Below are positions 21,801 to 32,231 of a stretch of DNA of 64,000 nt, in pieces; position 1 is the first letter of the stretch, and each line of letters begins with the position of its first letter. The position numbers and the translations under genes were made by a program. The notes under the pieces are model-generated. The model did no database searches and was not told the origin of the DNA. It saw only the letters and a list, made by a program, of their open reading frames with translations. Source of the stretch: Dactylorhiza incarnata (lineage: Eukaryota > Streptophyta > Magnoliopsida > Asparagales > Orchidaceae). The stretch spans positions 1,984,001-2,048,000 of the forward strand of contig JAWHQI010000068.1 in the NCBI GenBank assembly GCA_033032865.1. The letters run 5' to 3'.

Positions 21801-23421
21801 TTTTGATAATTCTGCTTAGACAATATCATATAACTACTTATTGCAGGTATTTAGTCTGGCTCAAGGACGTTAAAAATCACTCTTAGGAGGCACTCAAATG
21901 TTATCCACATTTTTATTCAGCTTTTCTTATTGCTTATGCTTGTATGATTGCATGAATCCTTTCGATTATGTTTGGATGAATGTGTTTGTGGTTTTCCTTA
22001 TGAATGTTATCCACATTTTTTTCTAATCTTGTTAGAATTCGGTGTTATATGATGTTTTTTCTTTGACTGAGATGAGAACGGGAGCAAAAATTTAGCCATC
22101 AATTAAGATTTGGTCACTTTGGGAATGCCCCAATCTCGGGCATTTGGTAATGAGTTTCTCACCCTCCTTTTTTCCTGTAGTCCTCATAAGTAAATCTCAA
22201 ATATATATCTTCCATGAGGAATGCATCATTTAACGCTGGGGTTAGATTATGTTAACCATTTGCTCCAGCATATTTTTTGCAGTCCGTTAGAACATATTTT
22301 TTCAATTTTGCTCCCAATTTTTAAAATATTTTTCTCACTCATTTGCATTTCATTTTTGCACGGACGCGTTATGACGCACATTATTGTTAATTCCTTGTTT
22401 TCTATTTACATATTGGTGTGTAGGTTTTAGTAATTTATAGTCAAGCATTGGAATTTAGTGGTGGATTGTAGAGTTGTGCAGTGCTCCTAGTCGAGTGCAC
22501 GTGTTCTCTGGTAGAAATAGGTTTAGAATTAATTTCTTCTCATATGTTTTTTACATTGTCTTTGTAATAATTATTGTTGGTATATATCTACTCTTCGTTA
22601 GAATGAGATTTTGTCCAACGCTAGTATAAAGTTGTGTGTAGTGTCACTGGTAGCGTATTATAGGATCACGACAAAAGGGTGTCCTTTCTTAGTGTTTAGA
22701 ACTCGCCCAAAGCTATCTTTGAAGCATATGCACACAATTAACTCTACCTATAGGATTTAGGCCTTCCCTTGGATAGTTTGAGCATATGTATCCAAATGTA
22801 CTGTCAATACCATTGATAACCCAATTTTGAGCTTATCAACAAATTTTCGTTGATTCACCACCACCGCTTCATCACCAATGCTAAATTACCAACCCAATTG
22901 CACACTTAAAAATCTAAGCATAAATTCTTATTTTTCATGATATTTGAAATTGGGATCCCATTTTGTGATGTGGTGAAAAGCCAAAACTGTTATTTTGCTT
23001 GGGAGCTTATTTGAAAAGAAATGTAAAAAAATATGAAATGAAAGAGGAAAATAAAAGGAAATTTTTTTATTGTTTTGGTTTAGGCTTTGGAGAGTGACCC
23101 TATTTAAAAAAAAGTAAGTCTGGGGGTATCACACTTTTCGTTTTATAGTAGTTAATTTTTATGTGAGATCAAAACTTTTGTTTATGTGTGAAAAGCCTTT
23201 GGTTAATCCTTGATTTTATCTCACCATTAAATCCTAAGCCTTCACTTTCATCCAAAGTTAAGCCATAATGATTGGTAGTGTTGAGTGGTAATGAGTGTAG
23301 TGGAGAAGGTGTGACCGGGCGAGCCTATGACCATCATCATTGATGGATTTCTTCGGAGGCCACCTTGCTAGTCATATGAATATAATACCTAGCTCAGTGA
23401 TCACTACTTTCGTTTAGGTTG
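21801..23421 (+). other. 3' non-coding remnant of the Athila-like element
   Basis: No ORF of note. A purine-rich AAAAAAAAGTAAGTCTGGGG stretch near 23108-23127 resembles the AAGTTTGGGGG-type tract preceding the 3' end of Athila elements. Between lies AT-rich sequence. I cannot find an LTR. Confidence 0.4.
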
Positions 23422-24533
23422 TGCTTAGGATAAACCACATTTTTTTTCTTTCCTCAAACCATGTATCGGTCTGATGGGAGTCTTATTGCCAATAACTGAT
23501 TCCTTGGGGTGACACCAACTTATGGGTTAGTCACCACTGTAAGATGTCGATCCAGCCATCTATATCAATCATCTAGGTCAACCATAATTTATATGCACGA
23601 GTAAGAGATATTTGTACATTTACCATAATTCCATATCACACTGATTAATATATAACATCAAAAATACACATGTCCACATATGTGATATAATAAGAATGAA
23701 AAGAGCTTATGCCAGTACGTCAAAATCTCTCAAAATCTCATAGAAGTAATCTAAAGTCAATCACTCACATTCATTTGAGGGAGTGTCCTAGTGTGCTGCA
23801 TCGACTCCTCATGCTCTATCTTCCTGACCTACTGCTGCTCCGACTTCATGCACTCCTTGTTGTTATGCCACATCCAGATGTTAGTCAAAAAGGCTAAGCG
23901 GTATCATCCACCCCTCCCCTGATGAATCCTAGGTACCGAGTGGGAGGATGAGGAGAAAAGTTATACAAAACCAGGATGACAAAGCAATTGACATGTCTCT
24001 CACTAACATAGTATATGCATAAAGTGCTACAACATTTAATAAATCAATGCTAGCAGTTTTATAAGTTAGAGCAGTAGTAAAGAGCGGAAGTAAGTATAGT
24101 GCGTCATAGTAGAGTAAGGTAAAGTAAAGAACAAGCTACACTACCATCACAAAAGAATACCTTAACTTATATGAATGCCCATACAAACTTATAAGTTGTG
24201 ATTTTTGGTAAGTAACTTATCATATAAAAAGATCCCATACTAGTTTTATATGATGAGGATCTTGTTGTATGCAATGATGTGAATGCTATGCAATGTTTAT
24301 GAAACTCACTCACTCGACTATGTACGTATAGACCTTTAGTTCCCGTTATTCGAGTATCACTCCAGTACTTCTCGTTGAGGCACATGGAGGCAGTGGAGCA
24401 GGCACTTCAACTTCTATGCTAGTATGGACACCTCCCAACCTAAACCTTTTGTACACCTCTATACGACACTCCAGAGTCTCTTCCTACTAATGTATTTATG
24501 CACCACCTCTATCATCCAAGTCTCCATCTCGCA

Positions 24534-24800
24534 GGACTAACTAGTCCTCCATATCAATATCACACTGAGCCTCCAGCTCACAGGACTAACAAGTCCTCCA
24601 TACCATCCCCACACTGAGCCTCCAACTCGCAGGACTAACCATTCCTCCATACCACAACCACACCGAGCCTGCAGCTCACAGAACTAACAAGTACTCCATT
24701 TCAAAACCACACTGAGCTTCCAGCTCGTAGGACTAACCAGTCCTCCATATCACAAGCACACCTAGCCTCCCACTCGTAGGACTAACCATTCCTCCACAAC
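24534..24800. repeat. 49-bp minisatellite in LTR D (about 5.5 copies)
   Basis: Units begin GGACTAAC(T/C)AGTCCTCC at 24534, 24583, 24632, 24681, 24730 and 24779, exactly 49 bp apart. Each holds the near-palindrome GGACTA-TAGTCC and ends with a GAGCCTCCAGCTC block. The other LTR has about four and a half copies (46274-46490). Confidence 0.9.
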
Positions 24801-24982
24801 CAATTCCATCCCTTAACATGCGATAAGGGTTACCAGTATCATTATTCACCTATTTAATCTAATATTACTTAATATTTAGTTATACTTAGTGATTTGAGGT
24901 GAATCTTGGACTTCCTGAGGTCTACCCGGTTAAGGGCTCGCAACGATACTAGGAGACATGATCGGCTGACACCCCAAACCTT

Positions 24983-24987
24983 CAATT
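24983..24987. repeat. Target-site duplication CAATT, left copy, of element C
   Basis: CAATT directly before the TGATGC start of the 5' LTR is repeated at 32227-32231 after the GCATCA end of the 3' LTR. Confidence 0.92.
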
Positions 24988-26018
24988 TGATGCCGCACCA
25001 CTTCCCCCACATGCAGATGACTTGGAGATGTTACAACACAAGGACTTTCGGCGCCCCGGAAGTCAACATTATAACCTCCGCCCGCGTCGCGCAAAGGATG
25101 CTTAAAGCCTTCGTATTATCTTGCTTTAGTTTTATATTTATTTCCGCCATTTAAAACTTGTAATATTTTAATTCCGACATGTTTTTATTTTGGGTGTGCT
25201 AATAGACATTTTATGATGGGGTGCATTTAACCATCGGGATTGATGAGATTTCATCTCAATCTTGGATGGTTGGATGGTGTTTGTAATCTCCTATTTAAGG
25301 GAGCCTTTTATGAGAAATGAGAGATTAGAATTGAACCCTAAAAAGCTCCCCCCTAAGGAGGATTTCGGCCAAGCCTTGCTCCAAGCCGCCGCCCCCCCTT
25401 GTCTCCCCTCTCTTCTCCATTTTCGCCCCCCCCCCCCCCCCCCTCTTTGGGTGTCTCCGGTGTGGTCTCTTCGTGCGACTCCAAGGAAGAAAGAAGGCAG
25501 CCCCTCGGTGTGACTCCGAAGGATCCATACGGTGCGACGCCGGTGGAAAGCATGGAGAGAGTGATTCTCCCACATTTATCAAGTGTGTTTTCATTTTCTG
25601 GGTTGGGTAACCTCTAAACCTTCAAGAGCTTCTTTCTTTAGTTTGTGGAGGAAGAACCATCGTGTTCTCCGCGATTTTGAATATCGATCGTTGGTATTTT
25701 TCTGAACTTGAGATCGCTTTCCCGCGTTCTCCGTGTCCGGACCGTGTGGGTCTCGTTTGCTTGAGCGGATCTTGGCCTATAGCCTTGGTCTTGTTCTCTA
25801 AGAGAGTAGCAATCTTTGTGTTGATTTGGGAACTAAGTCGACTCTCTTTTGACGGCTGTTTTAGAGTCGATCGTTCTTCTTTTTGCTTGATATTGTGATG
25901 CGAATGGCAACATATGTGAGCGATAGAATGCTTGTGTAAGTGCGCTAGTTCATCGTGTGTTCGTAGCGAGTTGGAGTATAGTCCGTGTAGATTTCTATTA
26001 GGAGACACCGCTGCATCA
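24988..26018 (+). repeat. 5' LTR of element C
   Basis: It begins TGATGC and ends GCATCA, a perfect 6-bp inverted terminal repeat. It contains a long C run (about 25427-25442; 10 C in the partner) and a TATTTAAGGG promoter-like box near 25293. The translations open in both LTRs are shadows. Confidence 0.93.
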
Positions 26019-26021
26019 ATT

Positions 26022-26037
26022 TGGTATCAAAGAAGGT
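26022..26037 (+). promoter_or_regulatory. Primer binding site of element C
   Basis: TGGTATCAAAGAAGGT starts three bases after the LTR end and matches the initiator methionine tRNA 3' end in its first eight bases. Confidence 0.8.
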
Positions 26038-26099
26038 CGTTTCAACTCCCACGTTGCAAACATCCTCGCTGCGATCTTTGTCGGTCGTTCTAATCAATA

Positions 26100-26435
26100 G
26101 GAAAATCTGAAAATTTTCGGATTGGTCTGCGTTTAGTAAAACCTCAAAAAAAATTTTTTTTTTAAGCTTGTCAGAAAAATCTGAAATTTCTCCTTTAGCT
26201 TCCTGAAAGTATTTCCAGCAACATTAAAACTGAAACTTTTTCGATTCGACCTCGTTAGGCTGGCCTGAAAATTAGAACCATCGTAATTCTGTCTAGGTGG
26301 TGTGCGAATAGCGGTCTGAAATCTGAAATTTTTGTAAAATTTAAAAAAAAAATTCTGTAGCTTCCTGAGTTTATTTCCAGCAACTTTAGAACTAAAAAAA
26401 AATTTCGTTTTGATCTCGTTAGGTCCGTCAAAAAA
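26100..26435 (+). repeat. Imperfect direct duplication in the leader of element C
   Basis: Two similar blocks (about 26170-26260 and 26325-26430) share TAGCTTCCTGA, TTTCCAGCAAC and CTCGTTAGG in the same order with A/T runs between. They lie between PBS and gag, where packaging signals are expected. Confidence 0.65.
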
Positions 26436-26467
26436 AAATTCATTTTTTTCTAGTTGTTCAAATTTGC

Positions 26468-27613
26468 ATGCGCACGAGACTAGGCACGGAATACACCGTA
26501 GAGTTACCTTCCACCTCTAGGATGGCAGCGAAAGATCAAGTAGATCCTAACACGGAGGCTATAGAAGAGCTACGTGGTGAGATGACGGAGATTAGGACCA
26601 TGTTAGCCCAGATTCTTCTGAATCAAAGGGGAACACCGCCCCCACCGGCTAATGATGAGCTGCCTAATCAGCAACAACGGGTTCATGATTCGGATTCGGA
26701 TGAAGGATATCCTCGAGCCCCTCCTCGTGGACGTCGTCCAGATCGTGGCACAGATATCACTAGAGCCATTAAGATCGACGCCCCTACTTACGATGGTTTG
26801 GGAGACCCCCAGATTTTCCTTACCTGGGTAGTGGATATTGAATGTTATTTCGAATGGCACCATCTTACGGATCCCCAAAAGGTCCAGGTTGCCAGGATGA
26901 AGCTAACGGGTCGAGCGAAAACGTATGGGCTGAATGAAGAGCGTAGGCTAGGAGCCGGGCAGGGAGCCCCACTCATTGGATGGCCGGTGATGAAGAACTT
27001 ACTCACTGACCAATACGTCCCCGCCTACTACCGAACCCAAATGTTCGATGAGCTAGCCACCCTTCGGCAAGGCTCAAACTCGGTGGCCGAGTATATGGGC
27101 GAGCTGAAAGACCGTATGGTGCGTTGTAATCTTCGAGAGATCCCCGAGGTTACGCTATCTCGGTTTCGTAAGGGGCTCCACCCTGACATTCAGAGGAAGC
27201 TTTTGAGATATGGTCACACAGATCTGAATATGACATTCAATGCCGCTCTTGACATTGAAAAGCATCTGGCTTCTAAGGCCCACTCTCGTTACTCCCGTAC
27301 GAAGAGTTTGACCACATTTGGGGCATCTTCATCTACCATCCACGATAAAGGAAAACCTAAGACCGCCGAGTCTAGATCGGTAGTGAGCACTGCGAGGAAC
27401 TCTAGGAATCCCACGAGTGAGCATATCCCCATAGGAAAGGTTAGCAAGGCTAACACCACATGTTATGCTTGCGGGGTTCAGGGCCACTACGCCTTTGAGT
27501 GTCCTACAAAAACTCAAGCCATAGCCCTTTTGGATGCGGAGACCGACCCCGCCGACCTAGTTTATGAGGTTATGGAGGAGGGTGACCCTGAGGGAGTCCC
27601 AAGTGATTTGTAG
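26468..27613 (+). CDS. gag: Element C gag polyprotein part
   Basis: A 381-residue frame. Residues about 95-275 form the retrotransposon gag core (IKIDAPTYDG, DPQIFLTWVVDIECYFEW, YVPAYYRTQMFDEL, SVAEYMGELKDRM). A CCHC zinc knuckle CYACGVQGHYAFEC lies near residue 331. The N-terminal part is acidic and proline-rich. Gag forms the particle and binds RNA through the knuckle. The frame ends in TAG at 27611-27613, and pol continues in the same frame without shift, so gag and pol form one reading frame apart from this codon. Chromoviruses usually encode a single gag-pol frame; the stop is therefore a recent mutation or a readthrough site. The ATG at 26468 is the first long one after the leader; starts at 26521 (second M) are possible. 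Confidence 0.88.
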   Translation: MRTRLGTEYTVELPSTSRMAAKDQVDPNTEAIEELRGEMTEIRTMLAQILLNQRGTPPPPANDELPNQQQRVHDSDSDEGYPRAPPRGRRPDRGTDITRAIKIDAPTYDGLGDPQIFLTWVVDIECYFEWHHLTDPQKVQVARMKLTGRAKTYGLNEERRLGAGQGAPLIGWPVMKNLLTDQYVPAYYRTQMFDELATLRQGSNSVAEYMGELKDRMVRCNLREIPEVTLSRFRKGLHPDIQRKLLRYGHTDLNMTFNAALDIEKHLASKAHSRYSRTKSLTTFGASSSTIHDKGKPKTAESRSVVSTARNSRNPTSEHIPIGKVSKANTTCYACGVQGHYAFECPTKTQAIALLDAETDPADLVYEVMEEGDPEGVPSDL

Positions 27614-27631
27614 GACGAACGCTACCTAGGA

Positions 27632-30600
27632 GTGATGCGATGTATCTTGACCACCCCTCTTCCCTTAGATGATTGGAAGAGGACGAGCATATTTTCCCTG
27701 ATCTTTAGGAGTGGTGAGAAGTTATGTAAGCTGATTATCGATAGTGGAAGTTGTGTAAACGTCGTTTCTGAGAACGCCGTCACACGTATGGCCTTGACCA
27801 CGGAGCCACACCCGACCCCGTATCAAGTAGCTTGGATTAACAAGATCACTATCCTAGTTACCAAGCGATGCCTAGTTCCCCTCTCGATCAGATCGTACAC
27901 GGATGAGATATGGTGTGACGTATTACCGATGGACGCATGCCACGTGTTATTAGGCCGCCCTTGGCTCTATGACCGTGATATGACACATTACGGCCGGGCC
28001 AACTCCTATGAGTTTAAATTTAAGGGTAAGACCATTACTTTGAGCCCGACCGTTCCGAAGGAACCAGTTGCGTTACCCAAGGACACCACTGTCCCGGTCG
28101 AGAGGAAGACGTTGAGTCTAGTAGGCAGGAAGGAGTTTGGGAGAGGCCCATTTTTAGAGGGAGTGATGTATGCGTTAGTTCTTATGAGTATGAAGGCTTA
28201 TTCGAGCACGTTATATGGGTTGCCTAGAGAGTTGCGGGCCTTGCTAGATGATTATAGGGATGTTTACCCCGATGAGCTTCCGTCGACGTTACCCCCACTT
28301 AGGGATATACAGCATGCTATAGATCTTATCCCTGGGTCTTCCCTACCCAATCAGCCCCACTATAGACTCCCTCCCGCTGCCCATAAGGAGTTACAAGTCC
28401 AGATAGAGGACTTGTTGAAGAAGGGATTCATTCGGGCTAGTTTGAGCCCATGTGCTGTTCCAGCCCTTCTTGCCCCCAAGAAGGATGGTTCGTGGAGGAT
28501 GTGTGTTGATAGCCGTGCTATCAACAAAATCACCATCAAATATAGATTTCCAATCCCACGGTTAGATGATCTCCTCGATGTCCTAGCGGGTGCCACCATC
28601 TTTTCCAAGCTAGATTTCCGGAGTGGTTACCATCAGATCAGGATTCGTGAGGGAGACGAGTGGAAGACGGCGTTTAAATCCAAGGATGGACTGTATGAGT
28701 GGCTTGTGATGCCTTTTGGGATATCCAACGCCCCAAGCACGTTCTCCAGGATTATGACTCATGTCTTCCAGCCTTATATGGGGAAGTTCGTGGTTGTCTA
28801 CTTTGACGACATCCTTATCTATAGTACCACCCCCGTCGATCACATCTCACACCTGCGTATAGTTCTTTCCACCCTTCGGAAGGAAACTCTTTATCTGAAC
28901 CTTAAGAAGTGCACTTTTCGAGTCTCTGAGGTAGAATTCTTAGGTTATATTGTTGGGACCGAAGGTATACGAGTAGACCCCGGGAAGGTCCAGGTGATTA
29001 AGGATTGGCCAGAGCCGACTAGTATTCGAGAGGTGCGCAGTTTCCATGGATTAGCTACATTTTATCATCGTTTTATACGAGACTTTAGTAGCATCATGGC
29101 ACCTATTTCTGATTGTATGAAAAAGGGAGAGTTTGCGTGGTCGAAGTCTGCTACTTTTTCCCTCCTTCGGATCAAGCAACTCATGACCGAAGCACCGGTG
29201 TTACGTCTCCCTGACTTCACCAAGGTCTTTGAGGTTACTTGTGATGCGTCTGGGGTAGGGATAGGAGGAGTCCTAAGTCTAGAGGGCCACCCTATTAGTT
29301 ATTTTAGTGAGAAATTGGCAGGCGCAAAGCTCAATTATTCTAACTACGACCGAGAGTTCTATGCGATTGTGAGGTGTTTGCATCATTGGAGGCACTATCT
29401 TCTGTCCAAGGAATTTGTGCTCCTTTCTGACCATGATGCGTTGAGATTCATAAACGGTAGTCATAAGATCATCCCACGGCACGCGAAGTGGGTTGCGTTC
29501 CTTCAAGAATACACGTTTAACATTAAGCACCTCAAGGGTTCGGAGAATCGAGTCGTCGATGCGCTTAGCCGCCTCACCCTTTTACTTTCTACCATGAAGG
29601 TGCATGTTATTGGGTTCGAGCTCATTAAGGATGAGTACGCCACGTGCCCGGATTTCCAGGAGTTGTACCTCTCCGCACAGGACAACTCCCCCACCACTAT
29701 CTCGGCCTTCACTATTAGAGACGGTTATCTCTTTCGGCACGGGAAGCTATGCATCCCACAATCTTCCCTACGACTACACATTATTTGGGAGTTGCATAGC
29801 GGCGGTTTGAGTGGTCACTTCGGGCGTGACAAGACTATTGTGCTCATAGAGGAGAAGTTTTATTGGCCAAAACTTAAGGCCATGGTCGGACGAGTAGTTA
29901 GCAGTTGCCGAACGTGTCAAGTCTCCAAAGGTTCTAAGACCAATGTTGGCTTGTATACACTGTTACCTATTCCATCCAAACCTTGGGAAGATGTGAGCAT
30001 GGACTTCATTCTAGGCCTTCCCCCCACGTTTCACCGACACGACTCCATATTCGTTGTTGTAGATAGGTTCTCCAAGATGGCATATTTTATCCCTTGTAGC
30101 AAGACCAATGATGCATCTCATATTGCCAAGCTGTATTTTCAAAATGTCGTTAGCCATCGTGGGGTGCCTAACACTATTGTGTCGGATAGGGACGTGAAAT
30201 TTATAAGTTATTTTTGGAAGACGTTGTGGATTCTAATGGGCACTAAATTACTATTCTCTGCCGCCTACCACCCACAAACGGATGGGCAAACAGAGGTGGT
30301 CAATAGAAGCTTGGGGAATCTTCTTAGGTGCCTTGTGGGTGACCATAAAGGCACATGGGACTTACTTCTTCCCCACGCTCAGTTGGCTTATAATAATTCC
30401 AAGAATCGATCCACGGGTATGTCTCCCAACGAGGTTGTTCACGGGTATAATGCTCCGGTGCCCCTTGACTTGGTCCCACTACCACCTTCGTATAAGACCA
30501 GTCAGTTCACACAATCTTTTGCCCAACACATTCATGATCTACATGCACATATTCGGGCGACCTTGACCTCTCAATATGACGCCTATCAAACACATGCAAA

Positions 30601-30808
30601 CCAAAAGAGGAGAGCGTCAAACTTTAATGTCGGAGACCAAGTTTTAGTCCGCCTAGTTCCCGAACGAATGCCATCAGGCACCGTTAAGAAATTAGCACCG
30701 AGGCGAGCCGGCCCGTTCCAGATTTTGAAGAAAATAGGAAAGAATGCTTTTTTTTGGATTTGCCTTCTGATTGGGGTGTCTCACCCATTTTCAACGTTTC
30801 GGATTTGA
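27632..30808 (+). CDS. pol: Element C pol: protease, RT, RNase H, integrase
   Basis: A 1058-residue frame in phase with gag; the listed ATG is merely the first after the TAG. The protease site IIDSGSCVNVV lies near residue 36. RT has KKDGSWRMCVDSRAINK, FRSGYHQIR and the catalytic YFDD box near residue 389. RNase H starts at VTCDASG near 535 and shows SDHDALRF. The integrase zinc finger (HSGGLSGHFG... CRTCQ) lies near 715-765, its core around MDFILGLP, SDRDVKF and HPQTDGQTEVVNRS (about 790-890), and the GPF end at about 1026. All catalytic motifs are present. After NAFF the frame is lost in an 8-T run (about 30748-30755); the chromodomain follows in another frame (30754-31206). Apart from the two lesions it could be active. 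Confidence 0.93.
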   Translation: MMRCILTTPLPLDDWKRTSIFSLIFRSGEKLCKLIIDSGSCVNVVSENAVTRMALTTEPHPTPYQVAWINKITILVTKRCLVPLSIRSYTDEIWCDVLPMDACHVLLGRPWLYDRDMTHYGRANSYEFKFKGKTITLSPTVPKEPVALPKDTTVPVERKTLSLVGRKEFGRGPFLEGVMYALVLMSMKAYSSTLYGLPRELRALLDDYRDVYPDELPSTLPPLRDIQHAIDLIPGSSLPNQPHYRLPPAAHKELQVQIEDLLKKGFIRASLSPCAVPALLAPKKDGSWRMCVDSRAINKITIKYRFPIPRLDDLLDVLAGATIFSKLDFRSGYHQIRIREGDEWKTAFKSKDGLYEWLVMPFGISNAPSTFSRIMTHVFQPYMGKFVVVYFDDILIYSTTPVDHISHLRIVLSTLRKETLYLNLKKCTFRVSEVEFLGYIVGTEGIRVDPGKVQVIKDWPEPTSIREVRSFHGLATFYHRFIRDFSSIMAPISDCMKKGEFAWSKSATFSLLRIKQLMTEAPVLRLPDFTKVFEVTCDASGVGIGGVLSLEGHPISYFSEKLAGAKLNYSNYDREFYAIVRCLHHWRHYLLSKEFVLLSDHDALRFINGSHKIIPRHAKWVAFLQEYTFNIKHLKGSENRVVDALSRLTLLLSTMKVHVIGFELIKDEYATCPDFQELYLSAQDNSPTTISAFTIRDGYLFRHGKLCIPQSSLRLHIIWELHSGGLSGHFGRDKTIVLIEEKFYWPKLKAMVGRVVSSCRTCQVSKGSKTNVGLYTLLPIPSKPWEDVSMDFILGLPPTFHRHDSIFVVVDRFSKMAYFIPCSKTNDASHIAKLYFQNVVSHRGVPNTIVSDRDVKFISYFWKTLWILMGTKLLFSAAYHPQTDGQTEVVNRSLGNLLRCLVGDHKGTWDLLLPHAQLAYNNSKNRSTGMSPNEVVHGYNAPVPLDLVPLPPSYKTSQFTQSFAQHIHDLHAHIRATLTSQYDAYQTHANQKRRASNFNVGDQVLVRLVPERMPSGTVKKLAPRRAGPFQILKKIGKNAFFWICLLIGVSHPFSTFRI

Positions 30809-31206
30809 CGATGTTTGTTCCGCCTCCACAAGAGTTGTCTTCTATGTCGTCTTCTCTTTCCACAAATAATTCTAATGGGTTGGGGAGTGGTAGATCGGAT
30901 GATCTCTCTTCCATGCTGTCCACAGGTATACCGCCGGATGGTGAGTCACATCTTATTCCTAATGCTGACATGTTTCCAAGGTTTCCCAAAACCTTTTATA
31001 GCCCTGACAGGATACTGGATATGGAGCCCTTGACTACTACTGATGGTGATACTCGCCGCTTCCTCATTCGATGGCGGGATCGTCCACCTTCCGATGACTC
31101 TTGGGTGCTTGAGTCCGAGCTTCAAAGACTAGATGCCGCTCTTCTCCACCGTTTCCTCTTGGACCACGCATCGGGGATACGTGAAGTTGAGGGGGGGGAG
31201 GATTAA
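30754..31206 (+). pseudogene. Element C integrase tail with chromodomain, frame-shifted from pol
   Basis: This 150-residue continuation is in the next frame. It starts with the usual end of the integrase (SPIFNVSDLTMFVPP), then a variable linker, then a chromodomain-like segment (YSPDRILDMEP... RRFLIRWRDRPPSDDSWVLESELQRLD) near residues 83-130. Chromodomains guide chromoviral integrases to marked chromatin. The last codons lie in the G-rich polypurine tract, and the stop TAA (31204-31206) is made by the first bases of the 3' LTR. It is not an independent gene; its ATG is internal. Confidence 0.85.
31188..31203 (+). promoter_or_regulatory. Polypurine tract of element C, overlapping the coding end
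   Basis: GAGGGGGGGGAGGA directly precedes the 3' LTR and doubles as the last codons of the chromodomain frame. Confidence 0.85.
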
Positions 31207-32226
31207 TGCCGCACCACTTCCCCCACATGCGGATGACTTGGAGATGTTACAACACAAGGACTTTTGGCGCCCCGGAAGTCAACATTATAACCTCCGCCCG
31301 CGTCGCGCAAAGGATGCTTAAAGCCTTCGTATTATCTTGCTTTAGTTTTATATTTATTTCCGCTATTTAAAACTTGTACTATTTTAATTTCGGCATGTTT
31401 TTATTTTGGGTGTGCTAATAGACATTTTATGATGGGGTGCATTTAACCATCCGGATTGATGAGATTTCATCTCAATCTTGGATGGTTGGATGGTGTTTGT
31501 AATCTCCTATTTAAGGGAGCCTTTTATGAGAAATGAGAGATTAGAATTAAACCCTAAAAAGCTCCCCCCTAAGGAGGATTTCGGCCAAGCCTTGCTCCAA
31601 GCCGCCGCCCCCCCTTGTCTCCCCTCTCTTCTCCATTTTCGCCCCCCCCCCTCTTTGGGTGTCTCCGGCGTGGTCTCTTGGTGCGACTCCAAGGAAGAAA
31701 GAAGGCAGCCCCTCGGTGTGACTCCGAAGGATCCATACGGTGCGACGCCGGTGGAAAGCGAGGAGAGAGTGATTCTCCCACATTTATCAAGTGTGTTTTC
31801 ATTTTCTGGGTTGGGTAACCTCTAAACCTTCAAGAGCTTCTTTCTTTAGTTTGTGGAGGAAGAACCATCGTGTTCTCCGCGATTTTGAATATCGATCGTT
31901 GGTATTTTTCTGAACTTGAGATCGCTTTCCCGCGTTCTCCGTGTCCGGACCGTGTGGGTCTCGTTTGCTTGAGCGGATCTTGGCCTATAGCCTTGGTCTT
32001 GCTCTCTAAAAGAGTAGCAATCTTTGTGTTGATTTGGGAACTAAGTCGACTCTCTTTTGACCGCTGTTTTAGAGTCGATCGTTCTTCTTTTTGCTTGATA
32101 TTGTGATGCGAATGGCAACATATGTGATCGATAGAATGCTTGTGTAAGTGCGCTAGTTCATCGTGTGTTCGTAGCGAGTTGGAGTATAGTCCGTGTAGAT
32201 CTCTATTAGGAGACAACAATGCATCA
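31204..32226 (+). repeat. 3' LTR of element C
   Basis: It begins TAATGC (5' copy TGATGC) and ends GCATCA. It matches 24988-26018 throughout, with a shorter C run near 31641-31650. Confidence 0.93.
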
Positions 32227-32231
32227 CAATT
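32227..32231. repeat. Target-site duplication CAATT, right copy, of element C
   Basis: Perfect partner of 24983-24987. The D LTR resumes immediately after it. Confidence 0.92.

Larger units (their letters stand above)
24988..32226 (+). mobile_element. Element C: young, nearly complete Ty3/gypsy chromovirus (7.2 kb)
   Basis: LTRs of 1031 and 1023 bp with TGATGC...GCATCA ends, a TSD of CAATT, PBS, gag, pol with protease, RT, RNase H and integrase, a C-terminal chromodomain and a polypurine tract directly before the 3' LTR. About twenty substitutions separate the LTRs by eye (about 98% identity), plus a poly-C length difference, so this is the youngest insertion in the window. Domain order and sequence place it among plant chromoviruses (CRM/Galadriel/Reina-like gag and integrase); I cannot settle the clade. 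Two lesions are visible: a TAG between gag and pol and a frameshift before the chromodomain. Confidence 0.93.

Noticed and set aside
25262..26008. Frames on both strands repeated at 31478-32219
   Set aside because: They lie in the two LTRs of element C and occur twice for that reason; no coding signature.
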